A DNA stretch of 51,349 bases from an uncultured Eubacteriales bacterium. Lineage in GTDB: Bacteria > Bacillota > Clostridia > Peptostreptococcales > Anaerovoracaceae. Positions 25,232 to 33,288 of this stretch are shown piece by piece (positions within the stretch are counted from its first letter, which is position 1; every line of letters starts with the position of its first letter). The translations under genes and the position numbers were made by a program. The DNA lies in contig OMXT01000025.1 of NCBI GenBank assembly GCA_900315125.1, positions 1-51,349 on the forward strand, read 5' to 3'. A model generated the notes under the pieces. It searched no databases, was not told the origin of the DNA, and saw only the letters and a program-made list of their open reading frames with translations.

Positions 25232-26175
25232 CCTATGTAAATGATGTCGCTGACTTCACGCTCGCTGGAGCCGTTGCCGCCTCTGCCGCCGGTGGGATTA
25301 TTCACCACCTGCCCGTTGAAGTACATGGTGGAGGAGCCGCCCCCGTCAAGGTTGTAGGCGACGGTGCAGCCTGCGTCCTTCATGACCTGGGCCAGCTCTT
25401 TCAGGCTCAGGCCGGCGCTCTCGGACGTTCTGCCGTCGGAAACGACGAACACGTAGTGAAGAGGGCTGACCATGCCGATGGCGGTACGGGGATTGGAATT
25501 CATGGACTGAGCGACTTCATCACTGTCGGATACGAGGATCTTGCTGTTGTTTACCAGTGCGGGACCGAAGGAGTAGACCTGGAGAGCGCCGGCTTTTTCC
25601 AGGCTTTCGGCGGATGTTTCTGACTCATTGATGATAGAGAAACTGCCGTCGCTGTTTACTACCAGGTCCTGGCTGTCCCCGCCTTCACTTCGGTAAAGGG
25701 TACCGTTGCGGAGCACGTATCCGTAATCCCGGAATCCGTAGTAATCTCCGTTTATGGCCAGCACTGCATTATTGGATGAAGCCATGGAGGAGGTGGTCTC
25801 CTTAATGTTGCGGCCGTAGCTGTTCTGGGCCAGGGCGGACTTCAGATAAGATACGTCGCTGACCTTAACGTCCGCTATGTATACCGCAGTGTCTGCGACC
25901 CGTTTGGCAGTCAGTGTGACCTGGATGTTGTCGTCTTTATATGTCGTGTCTGTGGTTACCGCGGAATCATCAGAGGACTCTGACGAGCCGGATCCGGACG
26001 ACTGGTCTTTACTGTTTTCCGAGGCGTAGGCCGAGGAAGCCGATGAACTTTCCACACTGGGAAGGACGAAGGTGTCCAGCATCACATAGGCGGTAAAGCA
26101 GACCAGGACGGTCATGTAAAGGATAAAGAGCCAGGGTCGTTTCCGGCCTGCGGCATTTACAGTTTTCTTCTTCAT
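25228..26175 (-). CDS. membrane-anchored phosphodiester glycosidase (NAGPA family)
   Basis: A 315-residue protein: basic N-terminus, one membrane anchor (about 14-36), a Ser/Asp-rich linker (about 40-75) and a NAGPA-type domain (PF09992) from about 95. Family motifs are AINGDYYGF (about 145-153), SFGPALVNN, NPRTAIG, YVFVVSDGR and the C-terminal NLDGGGSSTMYFNG (about 278-291). Members hydrolyse sugar-phosphodiester links in capsule, teichoic acid or peptidoglycan-associated polymers; here outside the membrane. ATG 26175 follows AAAGGAG; the start overlaps the stop of the GT2-GtrA gene by 4 nt, pointing to one pathway of envelope glycopolymer turnover. Confidence 0.88.
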   Translation of the reverse strand: MKKKTVNAAGRKRPWLFILYMTVLVCFTAYVMLDTFVLPSVESSSASSAYASENSKDQSSGSGSSESSDDSAVTTDTTYKDDNIQVTLTAKRVADTAVYIADVKVSDVSYLKSALAQNSYGRNIKETTSSMASSNNAVLAINGDYYGFRDYGYVLRNGTLYRSEGGDSQDLVVNSDGSFSIINESETSAESLEKAGALQVYSFGPALVNNSKILVSDSDEVAQSMNSNPRTAIGMVSPLHYVFVVSDGRTSESAGLSLKELAQVMKDAGCTVAYNLDGGGSSTMYFNGQVVNNPTGGRGGNGSSEREVSDIIYIG

Positions 26176-27413
26176 TGCACATTCTCCTTTTCTGGGAACA
26201 AAGCCCTGGCTGCGGCTGATTCTTCCGGCTGGCCTGCCCGGTGGAATACCCAGTTCTTCTGTACGAGGAACGAGCATACGGCCAGACCAGTATCCGTGAT
26301 CGCTTTGATCAAAGGCAGAGGCAGCGGGAGGATAGAGAGTACGGAGACAACGGTGGAACTGGCGGCCATGATCCCCAGAAACAAAATGAAATAACGGATC
26401 ATCTGCCCCGCCGGCGCCCCGCTTTTTGCGTTATTTTCTTCGAAGGACCAGAACCGGTTGAGAAGGAAGTTTACACTGCCCGACATGATCCGCGCGATGA
26501 CCGTTGCTGCAAGGATGGTCCCGAAAGCCGTGTCCATCAGCGCAATGGTTCCGGAGCCGAAGAGCATGATCAGTATGGTGAAGAGACCCAGGTCTATGCC
26601 TGCGGAGATCAGGGAAGCGGCAATATACCGAAGAGGCGTCCGGTAAATACGGACAGAATCTCTGACCGTCTGGAAATGGGAGCTCCCGTTGCCCGCCTCG
26701 TAGACAGTAGTTATAGGGATCATCCGTATATCCCGGGCACAGGCGGTGAGAAAATTCATCTCGTATTCGTACCTGTCTCCCGGCGTGTCCAGCGCCTTTG
26801 CGAAAAGCCGCCGGGGTATGGCCCGCAGGCCGGTCTGTGTGTCCGGGCACCGGACGCCGGTGGTCAGCCGGAAGTAGAGGGCAGAAAAACTGTTGCCCAA
26901 CCGGGATCTCAGGGGCACCTCCGCGCCCCCGAGATCCCGTGTCCCCAGCAGCAGAGCCGGCGCCCTCTGATTCCCGCCCGGCGCCGGCCCTGCCTCACTG
27001 ACCGCAGCCCCTGCGTCCTCCCGTTCCGCCTCCCGGCAGACGCGGAGAATGTCCTTCGGCAGATGCTGGCCGTCCGCGTCCGCCGTTACAATATATGAAA
27101 CCTTCGGAAAGTGGCTTGCGGTATATTGGATCCCCGTCCGGAGCGCTGCGCCCTTGCCCCGATTGGCGGGGTGGGTCAGGACCATGCAGCCGAGCCGCTC
27201 CGCTTCACGGAATATCGGCTGGTAATCCGGCCCGCTCCCGTCGTCTACGACTATGAAGGGACCGCTGAAGCCAGCGATCCGAAGATCGCTGATCAGGATC
27301 AGCATCGCCGTTTCCGGTTCATACGCCGGGATAAGTACGGCGGTGCGGTCCGGCAGTCTGTTATTTTTTGTTCTTGCGGTTTTAGTATCTGATTTATCCT
27401 TAGGCGTGTTCAT
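26172..27413 (-). CDS. bifunctional glycosyltransferase family 2 / GtrA protein
   Basis: A 413-residue protein. The N-terminal GT2 domain has VLIPAYEPE (26-34), VVDDGSG (55-61), NRGKGAALRTG (83-93) and the D-x-D-type TADADGQH (about 110-117). From residue about 265 a GtrA-like domain gives four membrane helices with NFLLNRFWSFEEN (about 316-328) and a repeat of the motif in QKNWVFHR. This fusion transfers sugars to lipid carriers at the membrane. A Glu/Ala/Gly/Pro-rich insert sits at about 128-150. AAAGGAG precedes the ATG. Co-transcribed with the glycosidase. Confidence 0.9.
   Translation of the reverse strand: MNTPKDKSDTKTARTKNNRLPDRTAVLIPAYEPETAMLILISDLRIAGFSGPFIVVDDGSGPDYQPIFREAERLGCMVLTHPANRGKGAALRTGIQYTASHFPKVSYIVTADADGQHLPKDILRVCREAEREDAGAAVSEAGPAPGGNQRAPALLLGTRDLGGAEVPLRSRLGNSFSALYFRLTTGVRCPDTQTGLRAIPRRLFAKALDTPGDRYEYEMNFLTACARDIRMIPITTVYEAGNGSSHFQTVRDSVRIYRTPLRYIAASLISAGIDLGLFTILIMLFGSGTIALMDTAFGTILAATVIARIMSGSVNFLLNRFWSFEENNAKSGAPAGQMIRYFILFLGIMAASSTVVSVLSILPLPLPLIKAITDTGLAVCSFLVQKNWVFHRAGQPEESAAARALFPEKENVQ
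26195..26215 (-). repeat. leader element copy (phosphodiester glycosidase)
   Basis: Minus strand: GCCGCAGCCAGGGCTTTGTT then C, directly before the glycosidase ribosome binding site and inside the 3' end of the GT2-GtrA coding sequence, where it encodes the protein's C-terminal tail (AAARALFPE). Confidence 0.68.
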
Positions 27414-27761
27414 AGCTGACTCCTTTCCTTTAATGTTTTTCGCAGGTCCGTCTCCCGCGTGATCAAAAGCGATCTATGGGGAGCTGGCTGATGTCTTTGT
27501 AATCCCTATATTAATAGAGCCCTTTGTTGCAGGTATGACAGGAAAATGACGGACCGAACAGCGTCAGGTGTGATTTTATGTCCGGGAACATCCTGAAAAT
27601 GACAAACAAATCAGGCATCCGACACAATCTTCACAAATCCGCCCGGGAGCATCACAAAGCCGGCATGGAATCGTCGCAGAGCCGCCTGAAAAACGACGAA
27701 TCCAGTTCAGCCAGTTTACAAAGAGTTTATATATGATGAGGTCAGAAAGGAGGAACCGGAT
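27414..27761 (+). other. divergent intergenic region, no gene seen
   Basis: These 348 bp separate the minus-strand GT2-GtrA gene from the plus-strand polyphosphate operon and must hold two divergent promoters. TGTCAT-18 nt-TATTAA on the minus strand (around 27510-27540) is a weak candidate. GAGCCCTTTGTTGCAG near 27517 resembles half of the leader element. I find no convincing plus-strand promoter, structured RNA or reading frame. Confidence 0.4.
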
Positions 27762-28622
27762 ATGGACTATCAGCAGATTTTCCGAAGAAAAGAACAGAAA
27801 TACCGGGTGCCGGCAGAGGAGCTTCCGGCGCTCATGAAGATCCTGCAGCAGTATTTTCGGCCGGATATCTATTATGAGGGCACGAACTGCAGCCTCTATT
27901 ATGACACACCGGATCACCGGTTAATTACAGATTCCATGGAGAAACCAGCGTTCCGACAGAAACTCAGGATGAGGAGCTACGGAACGTCGGAACGGGAGCA
28001 GCCGGTATTTATAGAACTGAAGAAAAAATATTCCGGCATAACATATAAGCGGAGGGAAAGTCTCTCTCTTGCCGAGGCGGAAGCTCTGCTGAAGGGTGAT
28101 TGGCGCCCGGAGGGCAGGACTCGGACATTGGATGAGATCATCTGGTTCCTCGACCAGTATGACCTGGAGCCCAGCATGTTTATCGCCTATGACCGCCTGT
28201 CCTACCGGGGAATCGATGCTCCCGAGCTGCGGGCGACCATAGACCGAAACATCCGGTACCGGACGGCAGATCTTTTCCTTGGAGCCGGGAGCAGCGGTCA
28301 TCTGCTGGACCTGGGCGGAGACGCGATCATGGAACTGAAGACGAACCGGGCGCTGCCCATGGGACTCGTGCGATCCCTGAAACGCCTGGGTGTTTTTCCT
28401 GGATCCTTCTCAAAATATGAAGCATGCTATACCCAGGAGCAGAGAGCACGAAAGACGAATCGGGACAGGACGGCGGATGCAGGAAGGAAACTGTCAGATA
28501 TGTCAGGGAGCATATGGAAGGAATACCAGCGGTTTGCCGCCGATTATACTATAAGACACGGCGGACATATGCCGGAGCAGGGAGCTGCATTCCAGTCACT
28601 GGATCCTGCCGGCAGTATATAA
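27762..28622 (+). CDS. VTC-domain polyphosphate polymerase
   Basis: A 286-residue protein of the VTC family (PF09359), tunnel-fold enzymes that polymerise polyphosphate from ATP. The basic and acidic tunnel residues are visible in order: RKEQKYRV (9-16), CSLYYDTPD (44-52), KLRMRSYG (67-74), FIELKKKYSGITYKRR (83-98), YDRLSYRG (147-154) and the terminal strand IMELKTNRALPMG (195-207) plus SKYEACY. GGAGG precedes the ATG. In Clostridia the gene is usually followed by a DUF4956 membrane protein and a CotH or DUF4353 protein, as here. Confidence 0.92.
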   Translation: MDYQQIFRRKEQKYRVPAEELPALMKILQQYFRPDIYYEGTNCSLYYDTPDHRLITDSMEKPAFRQKLRMRSYGTSEREQPVFIELKKKYSGITYKRRESLSLAEAEALLKGDWRPEGRTRTLDEIIWFLDQYDLEPSMFIAYDRLSYRGIDAPELRATIDRNIRYRTADLFLGAGSSGHLLDLGGDAIMELKTNRALPMGLVRSLKRLGVFPGSFSKYEACYTQEQRARKTNRDRTADAGRKLSDMSGSIWKEYQRFAADYTIRHGGHMPEQGAAFQSLDPAGSI

Positions 28623-28637
28623 AAGGAGGGGAGCATT

Positions 28638-29357
28638 ATGTTCAGCAGTATATTAGGCACGACAGGAAGCACGGCAGCATCTGCGGCGGCAGCGACAGCC
28701 ACCGGGAGCAGTGACCTGTCGGCGCAGAGCGTATTAATCTGTATCGGAGCAGCCATGGTCATGGGCATTGTCATCGCGCTTGTCTACCGACTCTGTGACA
28801 GGGAAGCGAAAAAAGAATATATTATTACCCTGGCGGTGCTCCCGATCCTTGTCCTGACGGTCATTATGATGACCAGCGGCAACCTGGGAAGCGCGGTGGC
28901 GGTCATGGGAGCATTCTCCCTGATACGGTTCCGCTCTGCTCCGGGAACGGCGCGAGAGATCCTGTTCATATTCTATTCTATGGCGGTGGGCCTTTGCTGC
29001 GGCATAGGCCAGGTCGTATTCGGCGGAGTCATAACGGCAGCCGTGGCTTTGTTCTTTCTTATCCTCACAAAGACGCGGTTCGGCGCCGGGGACGGAAAGA
29101 GCCGCCATCTGCAGATCCGCATCCCCGAGGATCTGGATTACACCCGCGCGTTCCAGGACGTGTTCGAGGAATACACGGAAGATTGCCGAAGAATCAGCGT
29201 CCGCACGGTGAACCTCGGGAGCATGCTTGACATAGATTATCAGTTAAAGCTCAGGGACCTGAATCGCGAGAAGGAATTCCTGGACGCGATCCGGGTCCGC
29301 AACGGCAACCTGAAGGTGGTGCTCCAGACGGGAGCAGAAAGGGAGGCGTTATCATGA
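28638..29357 (+). CDS. DUF4956 domain-containing membrane protein
   Basis: A 239-residue protein with four membrane helices (about 31-52, 61-79, 83-95, 110-140) followed by a 90-residue cytosolic domain. The GAFSLIRFRSAPGTAREILFIF motif (about 91-112) is the DUF4956 hallmark. The family is nearly always next to a VTC polyphosphate polymerase, so it probably forms the membrane part of that system; its activity is unknown. AAAGGAGG precedes the ATG. It overlaps the next gene by 4 nt (ATGA). Confidence 0.9.
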   Translation: MFSSILGTTGSTAASAAAATATGSSDLSAQSVLICIGAAMVMGIVIALVYRLCDREAKKEYIITLAVLPILVLTVIMMTSGNLGSAVAVMGAFSLIRFRSAPGTAREILFIFYSMAVGLCCGIGQVVFGGVITAAVALFFLILTKTRFGAGDGKSRHLQIRIPEDLDYTRAFQDVFEEYTEDCRRISVRTVNLGSMLDIDYQLKLRDLNREKEFLDAIRVRNGNLKVVLQTGAEREALS

Positions 29358-31267
29358 AAAACAGGCAATTGCGCAAAGTTCTGACGGCAGGTCTTGCTGC
29401 GGCTGTCATGGTATGTATGCTGGGAGCATGCAGCGTCCCGGGACTGTCGGGAGCATCATCCTCCGGGTCGTCCGATTCTTCCGGTTCTTCCTGTTCGGCG
29501 AAGACGGTCAGCAGCAAGTTCGGCGGACTTTTCCTTACATCCGATGATATTAATGTGAAGGACTCTGACTCTTATTCCGACTGGAAGTCCTCGGACTATA
29601 CAGAGATCAAAGGGAGCAGTTCCGCTGTGTCTATTACAAAGGCTGGTACCTACGTTCTCTCGGGAACATTTACCGGCGGCGTGACAGTAAAGGTCAGCGA
29701 TGACGAGAAGGTGGTCATCGTGCTGAACGGCGCGACCTTTAAAGTCAGCGGCAAGCCGGCGGTCAATATAAAGAGCGGAGACAAAGTCACGATTTCTACC
29801 GCGTCTGGCACATCCAATTCCATAACAGTCAGCGGCCTGTCCTCATCCAGCGATACGGACGCGGCGATCTACAGTAAAGCGGACCTGGTGCTGAACGGCG
29901 AAGGAGCACTGACGCTGAAGAGCAATCACGATGCCATTCACAGCACGGACGATCTCCGGATCACCGGCGGAACCTGGAAGATCGACGCGGGGAATAATGG
30001 TCTGACCGGCAAAGACCGGCTGGAGATCACCGGCGGCACATTTACGATCTCCGCGGATAATAAGGGTCTGAAGACGACGAACGAAGAAGATTCTGACAAA
30101 GGCTTTCTTTACATTTCAGGCGGCACGTTCAATATCACAGCGGGCGATGACGGCATGAATGTAAAGACGGCGGTCTGGATCACCGGCGGAACGATTAAGA
30201 TCAGTTCCGGCGACGACGCTATCCACGCGGACGAAACTCTGACCGTTGACGGTGGGAAAATAACGGTAAGCAAAAGTTATGAAGGACTGGAGGCGCCGGA
30301 GATCGTGATAAACGGCGGCACTGTCAATGTGACGTCCAGCGATGACGGCATAAACGCAGCCGGCGGAAACAGCACAGAGACGGCGGAGAGCAAGGACGAG
30401 TCGTCTTCTTCCGGGGCGTCCGGATCTTCCGATTCGTCGGGGTCATCAGAGTCGTCTGCAGTCAAAAATGTTTCAGCGGATACGACAGTGTCCCTGGATA
30501 CGACGACAGCCTCAGATACGACGGAGGCCTCGGATTCCAGCAGCTCGGATACGGATGGGACGACCTCCGCAACGCCCAAAACGGGTGACCGCCCGTCAGG
30601 TGACCGTCCCCAGAAACCGGGCAGCAGCAATGATTCCGATGACAGCGGGTCCGGCGATGGCTCATCCGGCGGCCCAGGAGGCGGCGGATTCGGCGGCCGG
30701 GGCGGTATGGAAAACTCGGAAGGTTACCTGACCATAACCGGCGGCACGATCACGGTCAACGCAGAAGGCGACGGTCTGGATGCCAATACCAGTATCACCC
30801 AGACCGGCGGAAAAGTTACAGTCTTCGGTCCGGTCAGCAGGGGCAACGGCGCTCTGGATTATGGAGATGAATATAAAATGACCGGAGGCACACTTCTGGC
30901 AGTGGGCAGCAGCGGCATGGCCCAGTCCACGTCCAGCACTTCTACAGTGCCGGTCATCTCCACAGATGTGAGCGGACTGAGCGCAGGATCGACACTGACT
31001 GTCAAAGACAGCTCCGGCAAGACGATTTACTCAGTTAAGGTCGCCAAGGATGCTGAGAATCTGGTATATGCCAGCTCCGAACTGAAATCCGGCAGCAGTT
31101 ATACCATATATTCTGGCAGCACCAAGCTGACCACGGTCAAGGCTGGCAAAGGAACGGATTCTGCGTCCGGCAAGGGTACAAAGGGGCCTGGCGCAAATGG
31201 TCAAGGGGCTTCAACTGGCTCTTCAAATGATTCATCGTCCGGAGCACCAATGGGATCTGAATCCTGA
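29354..31267 (+). CDS. DUF4353 carbohydrate-binding-like lipoprotein
   Basis: A 637-residue surface lipoprotein. The signal peptide ends in the lipobox LGAC (Cys26). A Ser-rich linker is followed by a right-handed beta-helix-like region (about 60-330) built from recurring ITGGT, ISGGT and DGI units, typical of the DUF4353 (carbohydrate-binding) family, then a Ser/Asp/Thr/Gly-rich segment (about 335-450), two more GGTI repeats and a Ser/Gly-rich C-terminus. Third gene of the VTC-DUF4956 operon; the family accompanies polyphosphate polymerases in many Clostridia for reasons unknown. A terminator follows. Confidence 0.88.
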   Translation: MKNRQLRKVLTAGLAAAVMVCMLGACSVPGLSGASSSGSSDSSGSSCSAKTVSSKFGGLFLTSDDINVKDSDSYSDWKSSDYTEIKGSSSAVSITKAGTYVLSGTFTGGVTVKVSDDEKVVIVLNGATFKVSGKPAVNIKSGDKVTISTASGTSNSITVSGLSSSSDTDAAIYSKADLVLNGEGALTLKSNHDAIHSTDDLRITGGTWKIDAGNNGLTGKDRLEITGGTFTISADNKGLKTTNEEDSDKGFLYISGGTFNITAGDDGMNVKTAVWITGGTIKISSGDDAIHADETLTVDGGKITVSKSYEGLEAPEIVINGGTVNVTSSDDGINAAGGNSTETAESKDESSSSGASGSSDSSGSSESSAVKNVSADTTVSLDTTTASDTTEASDSSSSDTDGTTSATPKTGDRPSGDRPQKPGSSNDSDDSGSGDGSSGGPGGGGFGGRGGMENSEGYLTITGGTITVNAEGDGLDANTSITQTGGKVTVFGPVSRGNGALDYGDEYKMTGGTLLAVGSSGMAQSTSSTSTVPVISTDVSGLSAGSTLTVKDSSGKTIYSVKVAKDAENLVYASSELKSGSSYTIYSGSTKLTTVKAGKGTDSASGKGTKGPGANGQGASTGSSNDSSSGAPMGSES

Positions 31268-31280
31268 CAAAATATAAAGC

Positions 31281-31322
31281 ATCCCCGGCTCCATTCAGGA
31301 GCACGGGGATATTTGCTTTTTT
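31281..31322 (+). terminator. terminator of the polyphosphate operon
   Basis: ATCCCCG-GCTCC, loop ATTCA, GGAGC-A-CGGGGAT (12 bp and one bulged A), followed by ATTTGCTTTTTT. Confidence 0.9.
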
Positions 31323-31324
31323 CA

Positions 31325-31530
31325 GATTCACAGTGTGTGATGTCTTGGAATCCATGAGACGCCGGGGCGATGCGACTGACCAAATGGCGAGATTCGGCAC
31401 TTTCGCGGTCCAGACGCTGGAGCCGCCCCGGAAACCATTAGATCCTGGGGCGATACGATTGACAGAATGGCGAGATTGCTGCATTTCACGGATTCACTGT
31501 GTGAGCTGCCCCGGGATCTGATGTCGGAGC
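31325..31530 (+). repeat. degenerate tandem repeat, 83-bp period
   Basis: Units start near 31325, 31408 and 31491 (the third partial). Recurring blocks are GATTCACNGTGTG, GGGGCGATNCGA and AATGGCGAGATT; the latter two recur exactly 83 bp apart (31364 and 31447). The third unit runs into the 3' end of the MoxR gene on the other strand, so the protein's last residues are repeat-derived. No reading frame of note. Confidence 0.7.
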
Positions 31531-33141
31531 TGCCTCAGAATTCATCGATTCGATCTCCCGGGCAATGCGGCTTTGGGTGTCATCGAACAGCAGCTCCCGG
31601 TTATGGCGGTAGTAGGCGTCGCAGCCGAAATTCTCAACAAACCAGCTGGTATCGTAGCCGGCGGTGATCTCTGTGACGAAAATGACCAGTTCCTGACCCT
31701 GGCCGAAGGAGGCTTCCAGGAAACGGAATACGTTGTCAAACCGCGTGCCGGTCTCATCGGCGATAGTCTGGCGCTCTTCGGTCAGTTTAGTAAACTGCTC
31801 CCGGATCAGATCCATGGCTTCCTCGGGCGACAGAACCGAGTTTCCGCTTTCCGCCTCTTTCAGCAGCGCAGCGTAGGACGTCAGCAGTGAAATTTCCTGC
31901 ATGGCAAGATCACGCTTTTCCTTGTCGTTCTGGCCCGCGTCCTGGGCCCGCTTCAGGGATTGCTCCCGGCGGTCTGCAAGGGCAGTCATGATCGCTGCGG
32001 GGGAAGCTGGGGTATCCGGGAAGCCCTGGCCATGGGCAGCAGGCAGACATTCCGCAGCACCGACCGAGCCAGGACTTTGTTCGGGGTGATCAAGACCCAG
32101 GGAGGCGCGGAATTTCTTCAGGTCGGCGAAGACCGCGTCGGTCAGGGCATCCTGGCGCCGGGTGCGGCGGGCGTCCTCTGCGAGGCGGGAGAACAAAAGC
32201 CCGATGACTGCCAGCTTCTCATCGAAGGGCGCTGTCCGCAGCTCGGTCATGGTCACGGGCAGCCATTTGCCCGCGAGGATCGATGCCACGTTGTATGTTT
32301 TCTGATACTTGTTGTACAGGCTCAGATAGTTGGCGAAATCCTTCGCGATCTCCGGCATCTGGATGTACTGCTCAACCACTTCCCGGTCGACAGAAAGTCC
32401 CAGCTTCTCGTAAGCGTATATCAGCTCGCTCAGATCCTCCCAGCCCCGGGCAGTGGCGAAACGCATGCCGTCCACCGTGTTTTCTATACGGTAAAAGTTA
32501 TCCTTCTTAATGTCCAGATAACTGATGACTGCACCGTGAAGATTGTTCCTGCGGGCGTATTCTTTCCAGACGCGGAAGTCCCACGTTACATCGATCCGCT
32601 TGACCCGGTCCAGGGTAACTACGTCAAAATCCCGGGCGGACCGGTTGTACTCCGGCGGGTTCCCGGCGGCGACGATCAGCCAGCCGGGGGGCATCTTTCG
32701 ATTGCCGAATGTCTTGTTCTGCAGAAACTGGAGCATGACAGGAGCCAGGGTCTCGGATACGCAGTTGATCTCGTCCAGGAACAGGATGCCCTCGCGGATG
32801 CCTGTGCGCTCCATCATGTCATAGACGCTGGCGAGTATTTCGCTCATGGTATATTCCGTGATGGTCACTTCTTCTCCGTCATAGGTCCGGTGCTCGATGA
32901 AGGGCAGTCCGATGGCGCTCTGGCGGGTATGGTGGGTTATGGTGTAGGCGACCAGACCTACGCCGGTTTCTGAGGCGATCTGGGTCATGATCTGGGTCTT
33001 GCCGATGCCCGGAGGACCCATGAGCAGCACGGGGCGCTGCCGGTTCTCGGGGATCAGATAATTGCCCAGTTCATCCCGGGTAAGATAGGCGCGGAGTGTG
33101 TTCGTGATCTCCTGCTTCGCCTGTTTTATGTTCATTGACAT
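31486..33141 (-). CDS. MoxR-type AAA+ ATPase
   Basis: A 551-residue AAA+ ATPase. Walker A GPPGIGKTQ (42-50), Walker B ILFLDEIN (119-126), sensor 1 in VAAGNPPEYNRSA (157-169) and an Arg finger region near ARDFD. MoxR proteins act as chaperones with a VWA partner to mature or activate other proteins under stress; the VWA gene lies directly upstream. Odd: residues about 351-383 form a Pro/Ser/Gly/Ala-rich insert that contains an antisense copy of the leader element, and the last residues (PTSDPGAAHTVNP) are encoded by an intergenic-type repeat. ATG 33141 is preceded by CCAGGAGCAACTGAC. Confidence 0.9.
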   Translation of the reverse strand: MSMNIKQAKQEITNTLRAYLTRDELGNYLIPENRQRPVLLMGPPGIGKTQIMTQIASETGVGLVAYTITHHTRQSAIGLPFIEHRTYDGEEVTITEYTMSEILASVYDMMERTGIREGILFLDEINCVSETLAPVMLQFLQNKTFGNRKMPPGWLIVAAGNPPEYNRSARDFDVVTLDRVKRIDVTWDFRVWKEYARRNNLHGAVISYLDIKKDNFYRIENTVDGMRFATARGWEDLSELIYAYEKLGLSVDREVVEQYIQMPEIAKDFANYLSLYNKYQKTYNVASILAGKWLPVTMTELRTAPFDEKLAVIGLLFSRLAEDARRTRRQDALTDAVFADLKKFRASLGLDHPEQSPGSVGAAECLPAAHGQGFPDTPASPAAIMTALADRREQSLKRAQDAGQNDKEKRDLAMQEISLLTSYAALLKEAESGNSVLSPEEAMDLIREQFTKLTEERQTIADETGTRFDNVFRFLEASFGQGQELVIFVTEITAGYDTSWFVENFGCDAYYRHNRELLFDDTQSRIAREIESMNSEAAPTSDPGAAHTVNP

Positions 33142-33202
33142 GTCAGTTGCTCCTGGTTCTTTCTGTGATAAGGTAAATTTCTGTTTATTGCGAGGTCGCG
33201 GG

Positions 33203-33224
33203 GCAACAAAGCCATGACCGGCAT
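33203..33224 (-). repeat. leader element copy (MoxR gene)
   Basis: Minus strand: ATGCCGGTCATGGCTTTGTT then GC, in the 147-nt gap between the VWA gene and the MoxR gene, about 60 nt before the MoxR ATG. One change in the core (CATGG for CAGGG). Confidence 0.65.
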
Positions 33225-33288
33225 GCTCCGCGCGGCGCGGATGCGTCTCCGCCCGGCAGTGCGCCTACCATTTGCAGTGCCCGGTGCG

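Noticed and set aside
31333-31521. 62-codon frame in the 83-bp repeat region
   Set aside because: No ribosome binding site; the frame results from the GC-rich repeat.
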